A DNA stretch of 64,000 nucleotides, taken from assembly GCF_947495735.1 (NCBI RefSeq), contig NZ_CANMAA010000005.1, positions 62,001 through 126,000 on the forward strand, in the 5' to 3' direction. The position numbers and the translations under genes were made by a program. The stretch is from an uncultured Pseudokineococcus sp. GTDB taxonomy: Bacteria > Actinomycetota > Actinomycetes > Actinomycetales > Quadrisphaeraceae. Shown in pieces: positions 9,772 through 18,283 of the stretch (positions within the stretch are counted from its first letter, which is position 1; every line of letters begins with the position of its first letter). Under the pieces are notes generated by a model. That model was not told the DNA's origin and did no database searches. It saw nothing but the letters and a program-made list of their open reading frames with translations.

Positions 9772-10464
9772 CTACCCCAGTGCGGGGACGCGCAGCTCCG
9801 CCAGGATGCGGTCCAGGGCGCGCTCGACGTCCTCGCGCCAGGCGAGGGCCGTCCGCAGCTCGAGGCGGAGGCGGGGCCACCGCGGGTGGTCGCGGACGAC
9901 CTCGAAGCCGACCTCGAGGAGGAAGGCCGCAGGGACGTGGCAGCCCCCGCCCAGGTGGGCCGGTGGGAGGGACTCGCCGCCCCGGCCGGCGGCGTCCCAC
10001 GCGATCCCGGCGCCCTGGCTGCCTCCTGACGCGTCGTCCTCGCCCGCGTCGGCGAAGGCCTCGACCGCTCGGACACCACGACGCGTCAGGTCCTTCGCCG
10101 CCCCCTGCACCAGCATCCGGCCGAGCCCTCCGCCGCGGTGGTGCGGCAGGACACCGGCAGTCATGAGCAGCACGGCGTCGGCGCTGACCGGTGAGGTCGG
10201 GTACCCCAGCGAGCGGGGCACGAGATGCGGCGGCGCGTAGGTCACGAAGGCCGCCAGCTCCGTCCCGACGTGCGCGACGCGGCCGCACGACCCCCACTCC
10301 AGGAGCGTCCGGGAGAGCCACGCCTCCTTCTCGAGGGCCGGGTCACCGTTGCGTCGGGCCGCTGCCGCGGCGGCCTCGTCGAGCTCCCAGCGGACGCACG
10401 ACCGGCACGGGTCGGGCAGCGCGGCGACGTGCTCGAGCGCCAACGGGCTGATCGACCTGCTCAC
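9772..10464 (-). CDS. GNAT family N-acetyltransferase
   Basis: A 230-residue acetyltransferase-like protein. The acetyl-CoA site is seen as VLPHHRGGGLGRMLVQGAAKDL (the Q/RxxGxG/A pattern, around residues 127-148). The C-terminal part contains a GESLPPAHLGGG insertion typical of the GNAT protein found between cwlM and parB in many actinomycetes. Substrate unknown. Two in-frame GTG codons, at 10470 and 10464, share one upstream GGGAG; the second gives a more natural N-terminus. It converges on cwlM with a 42-base gap. Confidence 0.8.
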   Translation of the reverse strand: MSRSISPLALEHVAALPDPCRSCVRWELDEAAAAAARRNGDPALEKEAWLSRTLLEWGSCGRVAHVGTELAAFVTYAPPHLVPRSLGYPTSPVSADAVLLMTAGVLPHHRGGGLGRMLVQGAAKDLTRRGVRAVEAFADAGEDDASGGSQGAGIAWDAAGRGGESLPPAHLGGGCHVPAAFLLEVGFEVVRDHPRWPRLRLELRTALAWREDVERALDRILAELRVPALG

Positions 10465-10522
10465 GCCCACCTGCTCCCTCTCGGCTCCGCGCCCGCCGTT
10501 CGCAGCCGACTCCGGCCGCCAT

Positions 10523-10536
10523 GTTCCACGTGGAAC
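10523..10536. promoter_or_regulatory. parS centromere site 1
   Basis: GTTCCACGTGGAAC is a perfect 14-bp palindrome between the GNAT gene and the small gene after parB. It matches the parS pattern (canonical GTTTCACGTGAAAC) with symmetric T-to-C and A-to-G changes. Two identical copies lie inside parB and parA. Confidence 0.9.
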
Positions 10537-10585
10537 GCACCTCCCGCGCGGCGTCGGGACCTCAGGTCCGCCGACCCCGGACGCG

Positions 10586-10780
10586 TCAGCGGGGACGCCG
10601 AGGGTCGTACACGGCCTCACGGCGGCGGGGCTGCAGCAGCGCACCGACGAACGCCGCCGCTGCGCCGAGGGAGAGACCCAGGCCCACGACGGCCACCGTG
10701 TGACGGCGGCGCGCCCGCTCGAGGTCCAGCGGTGCCGGCGCGGCCAGCGGGCGCGGGCGCGGGCGCGGGCGGGACCTCAC
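10586..10780 (-). CDS. Small single-span membrane protein downstream of parB
   Basis: A 64-residue protein whose GTG start overlaps the parB stop by four bases (GTGA), which argues for a real, translationally coupled gene. It has a basic N-terminus ([10 protein letters not shown]), one membrane helix (about [20 protein letters not shown]) and a basic C-terminus. I recognise no family. It could be an origin- or ParB-associated anchor, but that is speculation from position. Confidence 0.55.
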   Translation of the reverse strand: MRSRPRPRPRPLAAPAPLDLERARRRHTVAVVGLGLSLGAAAAFVGALLQPRRREAVYDPRRPR

Positions 10781-11895
10781 GCCGCGTCGCCCTCGTCCGC
10801 GCCCGAGACCCCCTCCACGGCGAGCACGCCGAGGATGCGCTCGAGGTCCTCGCGCCCGGCGAACTCCACCGTCATCCGCCCCTTGCGGCGACCGACGCTG
10901 ATGGTGACCCGGGTCTCCAGGCGCTCGGACAGCGCCGACGCCACCGCCTCGGCGCGCTCGTCCCGCGGCGCGGCGCTGAGGCGACGACGGGGCTTGGCGA
11001 CGCCCTCGCCCGTCGCCACCGCCTCCTCGGTGGACCGGACGGACAGGCCCTCCGCGACGACGCGCTGCGCGAGCCTCTCCATCGCGGCGGCGTCGGGCAG
11101 ACCGAGCAGGGCACGCGCGTGGCCCGCTGACAGCACGCCCGCAGCCAGGCGGCGCTGCACCAGCGGCGGCAGCTTCAGGAGCCTCAGCGTGTTGGAGATC
11201 TGCGGCCGTGACCGGCCGATCCGCCGTGCGAGCTCGTCGTGGGTGCACCCGAAGTCCTCGAGCAGCTGACCGTAGGCCGCCGCCTCCTCCAGGGGGTTGA
11301 GCTGGCTCCGGTGCAGGTTCTCCAGCAGCGCGTCGCGCAGGAGGACGTCGTCGTCCGTGCCGCGGATGATCGCCGGCACGACCGCCAGGCCGGCGCGCTG
11401 ACTGGCCCGCCACCGCCGCTCGCCCATGACGAGCTCGTAGCGGGGCCCGCTCCCGTCCTCGCTCGGCACGGGACGCACGACCACCGGCTGGAGCACCCCG
11501 ACCTCGCGGATGGAGTGCTCCAGCTCGGCGAGCTCGTCCTCGTCGAAGACCTGGCGGGGCTGCCGGGGGTTCGCCCGGACGGCGTCCACGGGGATCTCCG
11601 CGAGCCGGACGCCCGGGACCTCGACCAGGTCGTCCCCCTCGGCCCGACGGGGCGACCGGTCCTGGGCCCCCACGCCGCCGGACGCCGCACCGTCCTCGGC
11701 CGCCGGGACGGCCGCTCGGTCCGCGGCGTCGCTGTCAGGCTCGGCCGCCGAGCCGTTCCACGTGGAACCGGCGTCCTCGACGGGGGTCGCCGGTCGCGCC
11801 ACCGGGAAGAAGACGTCGTGCGGGCGCTCACCCTCGGGTGCCGTGGGGATGAGAGCTCCCAGGCCGCGCCCGAGGCCCCGTCGTCGTTCCGTCAT
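10777..11895 (-). CDS. parB: Chromosome partitioning protein ParB
   Basis: A 372-residue CTPase/DNA-binding protein that loads at parS and spreads. It starts with the typical [17 protein letters not shown]. An acidic linker follows, then the ParB/Srx domain: [12 protein letters not shown] is the CTP/arginine-rich motif near residue 165, and [17 protein letters not shown] follows. The HTH that reads parS is at about 225-250 ([19 protein letters not shown]), and the C-terminal dimerisation domain ends the protein. A parS site lies inside its own N-terminal coding region. parA lies 35 bases upstream on the same strand. Confidence 0.97.
   Translation of the reverse strand: MTERRRGLGRGLGALIPTAPEGERPHDVFFPVARPATPVEDAGSTWNGSAAEPDSDAADRAAVPAAEDGAASGGVGAQDRSPRRAEGDDLVEVPGVRLAEIPVDAVRANPRQPRQVFDEDELAELEHSIREVGVLQPVVVRPVPSEDGSGPRYELVMGERRWRASQRAGLAVVPAIIRGTDDDVLLRDALLENLHRSQLNPLEEAAAYGQLLEDFGCTHDELARRIGRSRPQISNTLRLLKLPPLVQRRLAAGVLSAGHARALLGLPDAAAMERLAQRVVAEGLSVRSTEEAVATGEGVAKPRRRLSAAPRDERAEAVASALSERLETRVTISVGRRKGRMTVEFAGREDLERILGVLAVEGVSGADEGDAA
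11755..11768. promoter_or_regulatory. parS centromere site 2 (inside parB)
   Basis: The perfect palindrome GTTCCACGTGGAAC lies within the 5' part of parB, where it is translated as part of GSTWNGS in the disordered linker. Confidence 0.9.
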
Positions 11896-11930
11896 GCTGC
11901 TCAGACCGTCCTGCTCGTCGGGTGTCGACC

Positions 11931-13880
11931 TCAGCGCGCGCTAGGGGCCGGGGCGAACCGCTCGGCCAGCTCCTGCGCCGCGGCGAGGTACGACAGGGCC
12001 CCACTGGACCCAGGGTCGTAGGTCATCACGGTCTGCCCGTAGGAGGGAGCCTCCGACACGCGGACAGATCGGGGCACCGTCGTGGAGAGCACCGAGGAGG
12101 GGAAGTGCTCCCGCACCTCGTCAGCGACCTGCGCGGCCAGACGCGTCCTCGCGTCGTACATGGTGAGCAAGATGCTCGAGACGTGGAGCGCCGGGTTGAG
12201 GTGGCGGGTGATCATGTCGATGTTCTTGAGGAGCTGGCTCAGCCCCTCCAACGCGTAGTACTCGCACTGGATGGGGATGAGGACCTCCTCGGCGCACACG
12301 AACGCGTTGAGCGTCAGCAGGCCGAGGCTCGGGGGGCAGTCGACGAAGACGTAGTCGGGGACCGGCGAGCCGGTCGCCGCGCACCGCTCCAGGTACCCCC
12401 GCACGGCGCCGCGCAGCCGCGTCTCGCGGGCGACCATCGACACCAGCTCGATCTCCGCGCCGGCGAGGTCGATCGTGGCGGGAGCGCACAGCAGCCCGGG
12501 CACGTCCGGGCACCGCTGCAGGACGTCCTCGAGCGGCACCTCGTCGACGAGGACGTCGTACAGGCCGGGCACCTCGGCGTGGTGGTCCACGCCCAGGGCC
12601 GTGGACGCGTTGCCCTGGGGGTCGCTGTCCAGGACGACGACGCGCAGCCCCGCCTGGGCGAGCGCCGCCGCGATGTTCACCGTGGTCGTCGTCTTGCCGA
12701 CGCCGCCCTTCTGGTTGGCGACCGTCAGCACGCGCGTGCGCTCGGGCGGTGCCAGGGGCCGGCCGCTCAGGGCGATCCGACGACGGGCGTCCTCCGCGAC
12801 CGCACGCGCCAGCGGGGTCGAGTCGTCGACCTCGGGCAGCGAGCCCGCCACCTCCGCCCGCTGCGCGTCGTCTCCACCGGCGTGGACCGGGAGGCCTCCG
12901 CGGACGGGCGGGTCGGCGTCCACCGCCGCCACCGGCAGGTCGTCGTCGACCGAGGGCGCACCGGGGTTGAGCGAGGCGTCAGCGTCCACCGGTGCGGTGG
13001 GGAGGTCTTCGTCGGTCGGGTCGGCGTCCACCCGCGCGGCCGGGGCGTCCTCGTCGGTCGAGGCAGCCGCTACCGCCACGGCGGGGAGGTCTTCGTCGGT
13101 CGGGTCCGCGTCCGCCCGCGCGGCCGGGCCGTCTTCATCGGTCGGGTGGCCGCTGCTCCCACGGGCACCGCTGAGCTGGGCCTGGCCAGCGTCCTCGACC
13201 GACGCGGTGTCTCGGACGTGCGCAGCGAGGGACGTCCCCTCCGTGAGCTCGGTGGTGCCCGGGAGGTCGGCAGCGTCGTCGCGGACCTCTGGCTCCGGCT
13301 CGGCCTCCCGCTGCGGGACCCTCGCGTCCTCAGTGACCAGGTGCTCGAGGGCCGAGGGCGAGCCCGTCGAGGACTGCTCGCCGACTGAGCGGTCCTCGAG
13401 CGGGGCGACCACCGTGACCTGGTCCACGGGAGCCCGCTCCTCGAGAGCGCTCTCCTCGGGAACCCGGTCCTCGGGAAGCCCGCCCTCGACAGCCCGGCCC
13501 TCGGCCGCCTCATCCTCAGGAGCCTGGTCCTCGGCGGGGCTGTCCCCTGTGGTCAGGTCCACCAGAGCGGTGTCCTCAGGAGCGAGGTCTCCGCGCGAGT
13601 CGACCTCGGTGACCTGACCCCCGGCACCAGGACCCCCGCCCGGGAGCGGAGAGGCCGTCATGTCGCCGCGGACGTCCGCCGAGGGCTTCTCGCCGTCGGG
13701 CTCCGCTGAGCGGGGAGCCCCGTCCGCCGCTGGCACAGCGACCACGGGAACCATCCGCCGCTGAGGCGCGGCCGGCACCGTCTCGACGTCTGTTCCACGT
13801 GGAACCGCGGGCCACCCGAGCAGGCTGTCGAGCCGTCCGCTCTCGGAGCCGGGCCACCCCGGTGCCGTCGTCGTGCGCAC
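11931..13880 (-). CDS. parA: Chromosome partitioning ATPase ParA with very long acidic N-terminal extension
   Basis: The C-terminal ~266 residues are a complete ParA/Soj ATPase: deviant Walker [12 protein letters not shown], switch [11 protein letters not shown], Walker [11 protein letters not shown], and the DNA-binding C-terminal half. The family is usually 250-330 residues, occasionally longer in actinomycetes. Here about 380 residues precede the core, acidic and disordered, with repeats of the type [13 protein letters not shown] (28-residue period). The peptide AVPRGTD near the start is the translation of a parS site, a known arrangement in actinomycete parA genes, which supports a start upstream of it. 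GTG at 13880 is preferred because GGGAGG lies about ten bases upstream; GTG at 13919 has no ribosome site. Confidence 0.93.
   Translation of the reverse strand: MRTTTAPGWPGSESGRLDSLLGWPAVPRGTDVETVPAAPQRRMVPVVAVPAADGAPRSAEPDGEKPSADVRGDMTASPLPGGGPGAGGQVTEVDSRGDLAPEDTALVDLTTGDSPAEDQAPEDEAAEGRAVEGGLPEDRVPEESALEERAPVDQVTVVAPLEDRSVGEQSSTGSPSALEHLVTEDARVPQREAEPEPEVRDDAADLPGTTELTEGTSLAAHVRDTASVEDAGQAQLSGARGSSGHPTDEDGPAARADADPTDEDLPAVAVAAASTDEDAPAARVDADPTDEDLPTAPVDADASLNPGAPSVDDDLPVAAVDADPPVRGGLPVHAGGDDAQRAEVAGSLPEVDDSTPLARAVAEDARRRIALSGRPLAPPERTRVLTVANQKGGVGKTTTTVNIAAALAQAGLRVVVLDSDPQGNASTALGVDHHAEVPGLYDVLVDEVPLEDVLQRCPDVPGLLCAPATIDLAGAEIELVSMVARETRLRGAVRGYLERCAATGSPVPDYVFVDCPPSLGLLTLNAFVCAEEVLIPIQCEYYALEGLSQLLKNIDMITRHLNPALHVSSILLTMYDARTRLAAQVADEVREHFPSSVLSTTVPRSVRVSEAPSYGQTVMTYDPGSSGALSYLAAAQELAERFAPAPSAR
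13001..13148 (-). repeat. 84-bp imperfect tandem repeat inside parA
   Basis: A block starting with GGAGGT at 13001 recurs at 13085, giving an 84-base (28-codon) period; the second copy is partial. It encodes the TDED(L/A)P...VDAD repeats of the acidic extension, and further degenerate copies flank it. The in-frame period means the repeat could expand or contract without breaking ParA. Confidence 0.7.
13792..13805. promoter_or_regulatory. parS centromere site 3 (inside parA)
   Basis: A third perfect GTTCCACGTGGAAC palindrome, in the 5' end of parA, translated as VPRGT. It lies about 2.0 kb from site 2 and 3.3 kb from site 1. Confidence 0.9.
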
Positions 13881-13944
13881 CAGCGCCCCGCCTCCCTCTC
13901 GTCGCCGCTCGTCCTGCACGCCACGCGCCGGCGAGAGGGGCGGA

Positions 13945-14616
13945 TCAGCCGCGTCGCCGCGCCTGCGCGCTGCGGTGCCCGACCCTAGCCCGCACCACGG
14001 TGGTGGCCTCGTCGAGCATCCCCACCCCGCAAGACAGCACCTCGGGCTCGAGGAGGCCGACGCGGCGCAGCGCCTCGGCGTGCTCCTCCACCTCAGCCGC
14101 CGCCGATCCCCCCTTGATGGCCAGCAGCTGTCCCCCGGGGCTGACGAGGGGAGCGCACCAGCGCGCGAGGCGGTCCAGCGGCGCCACCGCTCGTGACGTC
14201 ACGACGTCCGCCGTCTCGTGACCGGCCAGCTCCTCGGCGCGCGCCCGGACGACTCGCACGCGCAGGGGAGGACCGACCGAGGCCTCGTCCACCGCGGCCA
14301 CGGCGTGCTCTAGCCACCGCACCCGGCGCAGGGCCGAGTCGACGAGGACCAGCTCGAGGTCGGGCCGCGCCATCGCCAGCACCAGGCCGGGCAGTCCGGC
14401 GCCGCTGCCCACGTCGAGGACCACGGCCCCCTCGGGCACCAGCTCGGCGACCACGGCGCAGTTGAGCACGTGCCGGGTCCACAGGCGAGGCACCTCGCGC
14501 GGGCCGATGACCCCGCGCACGACTCCCTCACCGGCGAGCTCCCGCACGAGCAGGCGCGCCTGCGCGAGCCCCGGGCCCAGGACGCGCTCGGTGACGTCCG
14601 GCTCGGGCGGCAGCAC
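13945..14616 (-). CDS. rsmG: 16S rRNA (guanine-N7)-methyltransferase RsmG
   Basis: A 223-residue SAM-dependent methyltransferase (GidB) predicted to methylate G527 of 16S rRNA. Visible features are the RHVLNCAVVAEL motif near residue 48, the SAM-binding loop VLDVGSGAGLPGLVLA near 68-83, the acidic VLVDSALRRVRWL and the TSRAVAPLDRL motif. Length is normal. The C-terminal tail is short and basic. It sits between jag and parA as in other actinomycetes. Loss of this gene gives low-level streptomycin resistance in other bacteria; the gene looks intact here. Confidence 0.95.
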   Translation of the reverse strand: MLPPEPDVTERVLGPGLAQARLLVRELAGEGVVRGVIGPREVPRLWTRHVLNCAVVAELVPEGAVVLDVGSGAGLPGLVLAMARPDLELVLVDSALRRVRWLEHAVAAVDEASVGPPLRVRVVRARAEELAGHETADVVTSRAVAPLDRLARWCAPLVSPGGQLLAIKGGSAAAEVEEHAEALRRVGLLEPEVLSCGVGMLDEATTVVRARVGHRSAQARRRG

Positions 14617-14729
14617 GAGCTGATCGCCCTCCTGCCCGACCGGCGCCCCCGCTCGACCAGCGCCGATGGAGCTCGGGGCGTCGTGCCCGACGGGTCCCTC
14701 CGCCGCCGCCGCGCCCTCCGTCGGCGCGG

Positions 14730-15338
14730 TCAGGACGCGGCCGTGACGACGACGTGGCGGTCGGCCGACGTGCCCTCGGACTCCGACCGGAGCCCGGCCT
14801 CGGCGATGACGTCGTGGACGATCTTCCGCTCGTAGGGGTTCATCGGCGCCAGGTGGACCGCCTCGGCCCCGGCGCGGACCTGCTCCACGGCCTCGCTCGC
14901 CATCGCCGAGAGCACCGTGCGCCGCTGGGCCCGGTACCCCGCGACGTCCAGCACGAGACGGCTCCGCTCGCCGGTCCGCGCCTGCACCGCCAGCCGGGTC
15001 AGCTCCTGGAGCGCGTCGAGGACCTGTCCGTCCGGACCGACCAGCTGCCGCAGCGACCCTGGCGCCGACTCGTCCTCGAGGACGGAGACCGACGCGCGCC
15101 CGTCCTCGACGTCGATGTCCAGGTCGCCGTCCAGGTCGGCGATGTCGAGGAGCTCCTCGAGGTAGTCGGCGGCGACGTCGCCGTCCTCCTCCAGGCGAGA
15201 CCGGCCGGAGGTCGCCTGCTCCCCGCCCTCGCCGACGACACCGGCGTCGCCCTCCGCCCCAGCCGCGACGGAGTCCGCCCCAGCCGCGGGCGCCTGCGCG
15301 GGGACCGCCTCGTCCTGCTCGTTCTCGCTCGTCGTCAT
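14730..15338 (-). CDS. jag: Jag/KhpB RNA-binding protein (KH and R3H domains)
   Basis: A 202-residue cytosolic RNA-binding protein. The first 65 residues are acidic and disordered. A KH domain spans about 70-140 (DYLEELLDIADLDGDLDIDV at its start), and an R3H domain about 145-200 (MNPYERKIVHDVIAE, with the conserved R-x3-H form). ATG was chosen because GGAGG lies six bases upstream. It follows yidC at a 148-base distance; in other bacteria the KhpB protein affects envelope growth and cell division. Confidence 0.93.
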   Translation of the reverse strand: MTTSENEQDEAVPAQAPAAGADSVAAGAEGDAGVVGEGGEQATSGRSRLEEDGDVAADYLEELLDIADLDGDLDIDVEDGRASVSVLEDESAPGSLRQLVGPDGQVLDALQELTRLAVQARTGERSRLVLDVAGYRAQRRTVLSAMASEAVEQVRAGAEAVHLAPMNPYERKIVHDVIAEAGLRSESEGTSADRHVVVTAAS

Positions 15339-15486
15339 GCTGCCTCCTGTGCTGCGCGGCTCGTCGCCGCTGGTCCTCCGGTGCGGACCCGCGCGACCCT
15401 GCCGCCCGGGCCGGTCCGCACCGGCTCGTCGTGCGCTGCCGGTACCGGGGCGGCGCGACCCGCAGGCCGCGCCGCCCGCGCCGTCG

Positions 15487-16719
15487 TCAGCTGTCGCGTG
15501 AGGGGCGCGCGGCGGGGCGCGAGCCCTGTCGGCCGCGCTTGCCCCCCCGCGCACCGCCCGACGGCCGGCGGTTGCCCGGGGAGCGAGCGGGACCCCCGCT
15601 GGAGCCCTTCACCGCGTCGGTTCCCGCCCCAGCCGGACCGCCCGCCGGGGGCGCCGCCGGCTCGTCACCAGCGTGACCCCCGCCCGGCGTCTGGCCCTGG
15701 GCGCCGCCAGCGGCGGGCGTGCTCCCGCTCGGCGGCTGGACCGGTGACGTCGACGGCTGCGCCCCGGCCGCTCCCGGACGCCGGTTCTTGTCCTTGCGGC
15801 GCGGCTGCACCCGCTGGCCGCGAGGCGCCTCCGCCGCGGCGGCGGGGCCGGTCGGCGCCGTCCCGGTCAGCTCGGCGACGGTGATGCCCTGCTTGCGCGC
15901 CTTGCGCTCGAGCTGCTTGGTCTCCGCCGCCGAGCCGGGCGCCGGCATGTTCCGGATGACGTAGAACTGCTGGGCCATCGACCACACGTTCGTCGTGAGC
16001 CAGTAGACGAGGACGCCGATGGGGAAGTTGACGCCGGTCACGGCGAAGACGAGCGGCAGGATGTACATGATCATCTTCTGCTGCTGCGCCATGGGGTTGT
16101 CGGCCATCGAGGCCGGCATGTTCTTGGTCATCAGCTGGCGCTGCGTGGTGAACGTCGTCACCGACATCAGCACGATGAGCAGGACGGTGACCAGCTTGGT
16201 CACGCCGTCGTCGCTGCCCAGGAAGGTGGCCGACAGCGGCGCCCCGAGCAGCGTCGAGGCCTCCGCCTGCGCCGCGACCTCCTGGGTCATGCGACCGATG
16301 GGCTCGCGGGCGCCCGACGCGATGGCGCTCAGGCCGTTGAGCACCTGGAACAGCGCGAAGAAGATCGGCATCTGCAGCAGGATCGGCAGGCAGGAGGCGA
16401 AGGGGTTGGTGCCGGCCTTCTTGTAGGCCGCCATCGTCTCCTCGGTCATCTTCTGCCGGGAGGCGGGGTCGGTCTTCCCCTTGTACTTCTGCTGGATCTT
16501 GCGCACCTCGGGCGCGACCAGCTGCATGCCCCGCGACGCCTTGATCTGCTTGACGAACAGCGGGATCAAGACGACGCGGATGACGACGACGAGGGCCACG
16601 ATCGACAGCGCCCACGTCCAGCCGGACGTGGCGTCCATGCCGGCCGAGGTGAGCAGGTCGTGCGCCGTCACCATGATCCAGGCGACGACGTACTCGATGG
16701 GGCGGAGGAAGTCGAGCAT
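15487..16719 (-). CDS. yidC: Membrane protein insertase YidC
   Basis: A 410-residue YidC/Oxa1/Alb3 insertase of the Gram-positive type with no large outside domain. Five membrane segments fall between residues 1 and 275, including WALSIVALVVVIRVVLIPLF, which carries the hydrophilic-groove Arg. A charged cytoplasmic hairpin (KIQQKYKGKTDPASRQKM) follows. The C-terminal 130 residues are a basic, Pro/Gly-rich tail (RRKDKNRR and later RGGKRGRQG) that probably contacts ribosomes. It inserts membrane proteins alone or with SecYEG. Confidence 0.96.
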   Translation of the reverse strand: MLDFLRPIEYVVAWIMVTAHDLLTSAGMDATSGWTWALSIVALVVVIRVVLIPLFVKQIKASRGMQLVAPEVRKIQQKYKGKTDPASRQKMTEETMAAYKKAGTNPFASCLPILLQMPIFFALFQVLNGLSAIASGAREPIGRMTQEVAAQAEASTLLGAPLSATFLGSDDGVTKLVTVLLIVLMSVTTFTTQRQLMTKNMPASMADNPMAQQQKMIMYILPLVFAVTGVNFPIGVLVYWLTTNVWSMAQQFYVIRNMPAPGSAAETKQLERKARKQGITVAELTGTAPTGPAAAAEAPRGQRVQPRRKDKNRRPGAAGAQPSTSPVQPPSGSTPAAGGAQGQTPGGGHAGDEPAAPPAGGPAGAGTDAVKGSSGGPARSPGNRRPSGGARGGKRGRQGSRPAARPSRDS

Positions 16720-16839
16720 GGGCTCCTGCCGTGTGGGCGTGGGGCCGGGCCGGCCCGGTGCGGGGCGGTCTGCCGGGTCTGTCGTCGTGCGGGTCGGGCC
16801 GTGCGAGGCGCCTCACGGGTGAGGCGACACCTACTCCTC

Positions 16840-17199
16840 TCAGGGAGGAGGACTGGTGGTGCCGGTCCGGGAGAGCCGTGACGGCTCGCCGAGCGGCTCC
16901 TCGGGGGCTGGCTCGCCCCGCTCCCTCCGAGGGACGTGGTCGACGCCGCCCGGGTTCCACGGGTGGCACCGCAGCAGGCGCCGGGTGGTGAGCCAGCTCC
17001 CGCGGAGAGCTCCGTGCTCGCCGAGCGCCTGGACGGCGTAGGCGGAGCACGAGGGGTAGAAGCGGCAGACGGGCGGGTACCAGGGGGAGACCACCAGCTG
17101 CCACGCCCGCACCAGGAGCACCAGCGCGAGACGGGGCCACTCGCGGGGGCTCCTCGCCGTCCGCGGCGCGGGCGCTCCCGGGGCGCGGGTCGCGCTCAC
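16840..17199 (-). CDS. yidD: Membrane protein insertion efficiency factor YidD
   Basis: A 119-residue small protein with the family signature VVSPWYPPVCRFYPSCSAYA at about residues 36-55 and the downstream RRLLRCHPWNPGGVDHVP. An amphipathic N-terminal helix would bind the membrane. Its GTG start overlaps the rnpA stop by four bases. The C-terminal 25 residues are a variable tail. Confidence 0.94.
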   Translation of the reverse strand: MSATRAPGAPAPRTARSPREWPRLALVLLVRAWQLVVSPWYPPVCRFYPSCSAYAVQALGEHGALRGSWLTTRRLLRCHPWNPGGVDHVPRRERGEPAPEEPLGEPSRLSRTGTTSPPP

Positions 17200-17582
17200 C
17201 GCGCGCCCCCCGCCCGCCGACGGCGCTGCGCCGTGCGCAGACCCCCGTCGAGGTCCGCTGCGAGCTCGTCGGTGGTCGCGCGCGCGGACGGCGGCAGGGC
17301 GCGCACCACGAGCTCGCTGCCGTCGGGGAGGACGTCGAGCCGGTCCGCCACGAGGTGCCGGAGCCGCCGGCGGACGCGGTTGCGGACGACCGCGCCGCCC
17401 ACGGCCCTCGACACGACGAACCCCGCCGCCGCGGGCTGCGGTGGCGGGGTCGGGCCGTCCTCCTGGACGCCGGTCGGCGTCACGAGGTGGACGACCAGGG
17501 TCGTGCGGCCCGCCCGGGCGCCGCCGCGCACCGCGCGCCCGAAGGCGTCCGCGGTGCGCACACGACGTCCGGGCGGGAGCAC
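17196..17582 (-). CDS. rnpA: Ribonuclease P protein component
   Basis: A 128-residue basic protein that assists RNase P RNA in tRNA 5' maturation. The family signature is clear at RNRVRRRLRHLV (about residues 68-79). It starts at the GTG of VLPPGRRVRTADAFGRAVR, the usual N-terminal pattern. A short Pro/Gln-rich insertion (DGPTPPPQPAAAG) lies before the signature. It overlaps yidD and lies seven bases after rpmH. Confidence 0.95.
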   Translation of the reverse strand: MLPPGRRVRTADAFGRAVRGGARAGRTTLVVHLVTPTGVQEDGPTPPPQPAAAGFVVSRAVGGAVVRNRVRRRLRHLVADRLDVLPDGSELVVRALPPSARATTDELAADLDGGLRTAQRRRRAGGAR

Positions 17583-17589
17583 GGCCCGC

Positions 17590-17727
17590 TCAGGCGGACA
17601 GCTCGCCGCGGCCCTTGCGGCGCCGGGCGGCGAGGATGGCGCGGCCGGCGCGGGTGCGCATGCGCAGGCGGAACCCGTGCGTCTTCGCGCGTCGGCGGTT
17701 GTTCGGCTGGAAGGTGCGCTTGCTCAC
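17590..17727 (-). CDS. rpmH: 50S ribosomal protein L34
   Basis: A 45-residue, very basic ribosomal protein with the invariant start [20 protein letters not shown] and the end [18 protein letters not shown]. It uses a GTG start. First gene of the rpmH-rnpA-yidD-yidC-jag-rsmG-parA-parB series on the minus strand. Confidence 0.98.
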   Translation of the reverse strand: MSKRTFQPNNRRRAKTHGFRLRMRTRAGRAILAARRRKGRGELSA

Positions 17728-17858
17728 GTCTGCTCCACGGTGTCTGGCGCGCTGCCGGCCAGCGCACGGAGGTCTCTGGTCAGCGCGCCGACCCCTCCGC
17801 AGGAGGCTCCCTCTCACGAGGGGCTCGGGCGGTGCGGAGGTCGGGCCCAGACCGCATC

Positions 17859-17888
17859 ACGGTAGGTGGACGCTGCTGCTCCGGTCAA
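17859..17888 (-). promoter_or_regulatory. Candidate housekeeping promoter of rpmH
   Basis: On the minus strand TTGACC (17888-17883) is followed after 18 bases by TACCGT (17864-17859). This gives near-consensus -35/-10 spacing about 130 bases upstream of rpmH. Confidence 0.6.
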
Positions 17889-18134
17889 ACGGCAGCGGCG
17901 GGCAGCGGCGCGGCGCCGGGCGGCCAGCGGCGCTGCGGGAGAGCCCCCGGACCGGTCGCAGGAGCAACGCACGATCATGCGGTCCCGGGGGGTAGTGTCC
18001 GCGCACCGACACGCCGGTGGTCCGTGCCCAGGTGCGCCAGACGCCCCCGAGCCGCCACCCGGGCGGGTCGGCGGACGTGGCCGGGACGGCGCGGGGGCCG
18101 CAGGTCGACCGCGCCCCGGTGTGCTACCCACAGG

Positions 18135-18143
18135 TGTGGACAA
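18135..18143 (-). promoter_or_regulatory. Perfect DnaA box upstream of dnaA
   Basis: TGTGGACAA, the complement of the consensus TTGTCCACA. It lies 140 bases before the dnaA start, with a half-match (CTGTGGAC) just after. Likely used for autoregulation of dnaA rather than as the main origin, whose denser cluster lies downstream of dnaA. Confidence 0.75.
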
Positions 18144-18283
18144 GTCTGTGGACCGTCCTCGCGGCGCCGGTCGTCGCACTGCAGGATCACCTGGTCGCCA
18201 CCCCTGAGCGGGGCTGCGTCAGCACCCGCCCCGTCCGGGGCGGGCCGCACGAGCACCGCGGTCGTCGCACGAGGAGGAGGCGC

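Larger units (their letters stand above)
17728..18283. other. Intergenic region rpmH-dnaA (divergent)
   Basis: 556 bases without a gene. It contains the rpmH promoter on the minus strand (see separate entry), a possible dnaA -10 (TAGTGT at 17993-17998) without a clear -35, one perfect DnaA box (18135-18143) and the dnaA ribosome site GAGGAGGAGG at 18271-18280. No additional open frame with coding character was seen. Confidence 0.8.

Noticed and set aside
10521-10703. Plus-strand frame starting MFHVERTS just at a parS site
   Set aside because: The first residues are just the translation of parS; no ribosome site, no coding character, and it opposes the small gene after parB.
13881-13919. Upstream GTG at 13919 as the parA start
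   Set aside because: No ribosome site lies before it, whereas GTG at 13880 has GGGAGG at good distance. The difference is only 13 residues.
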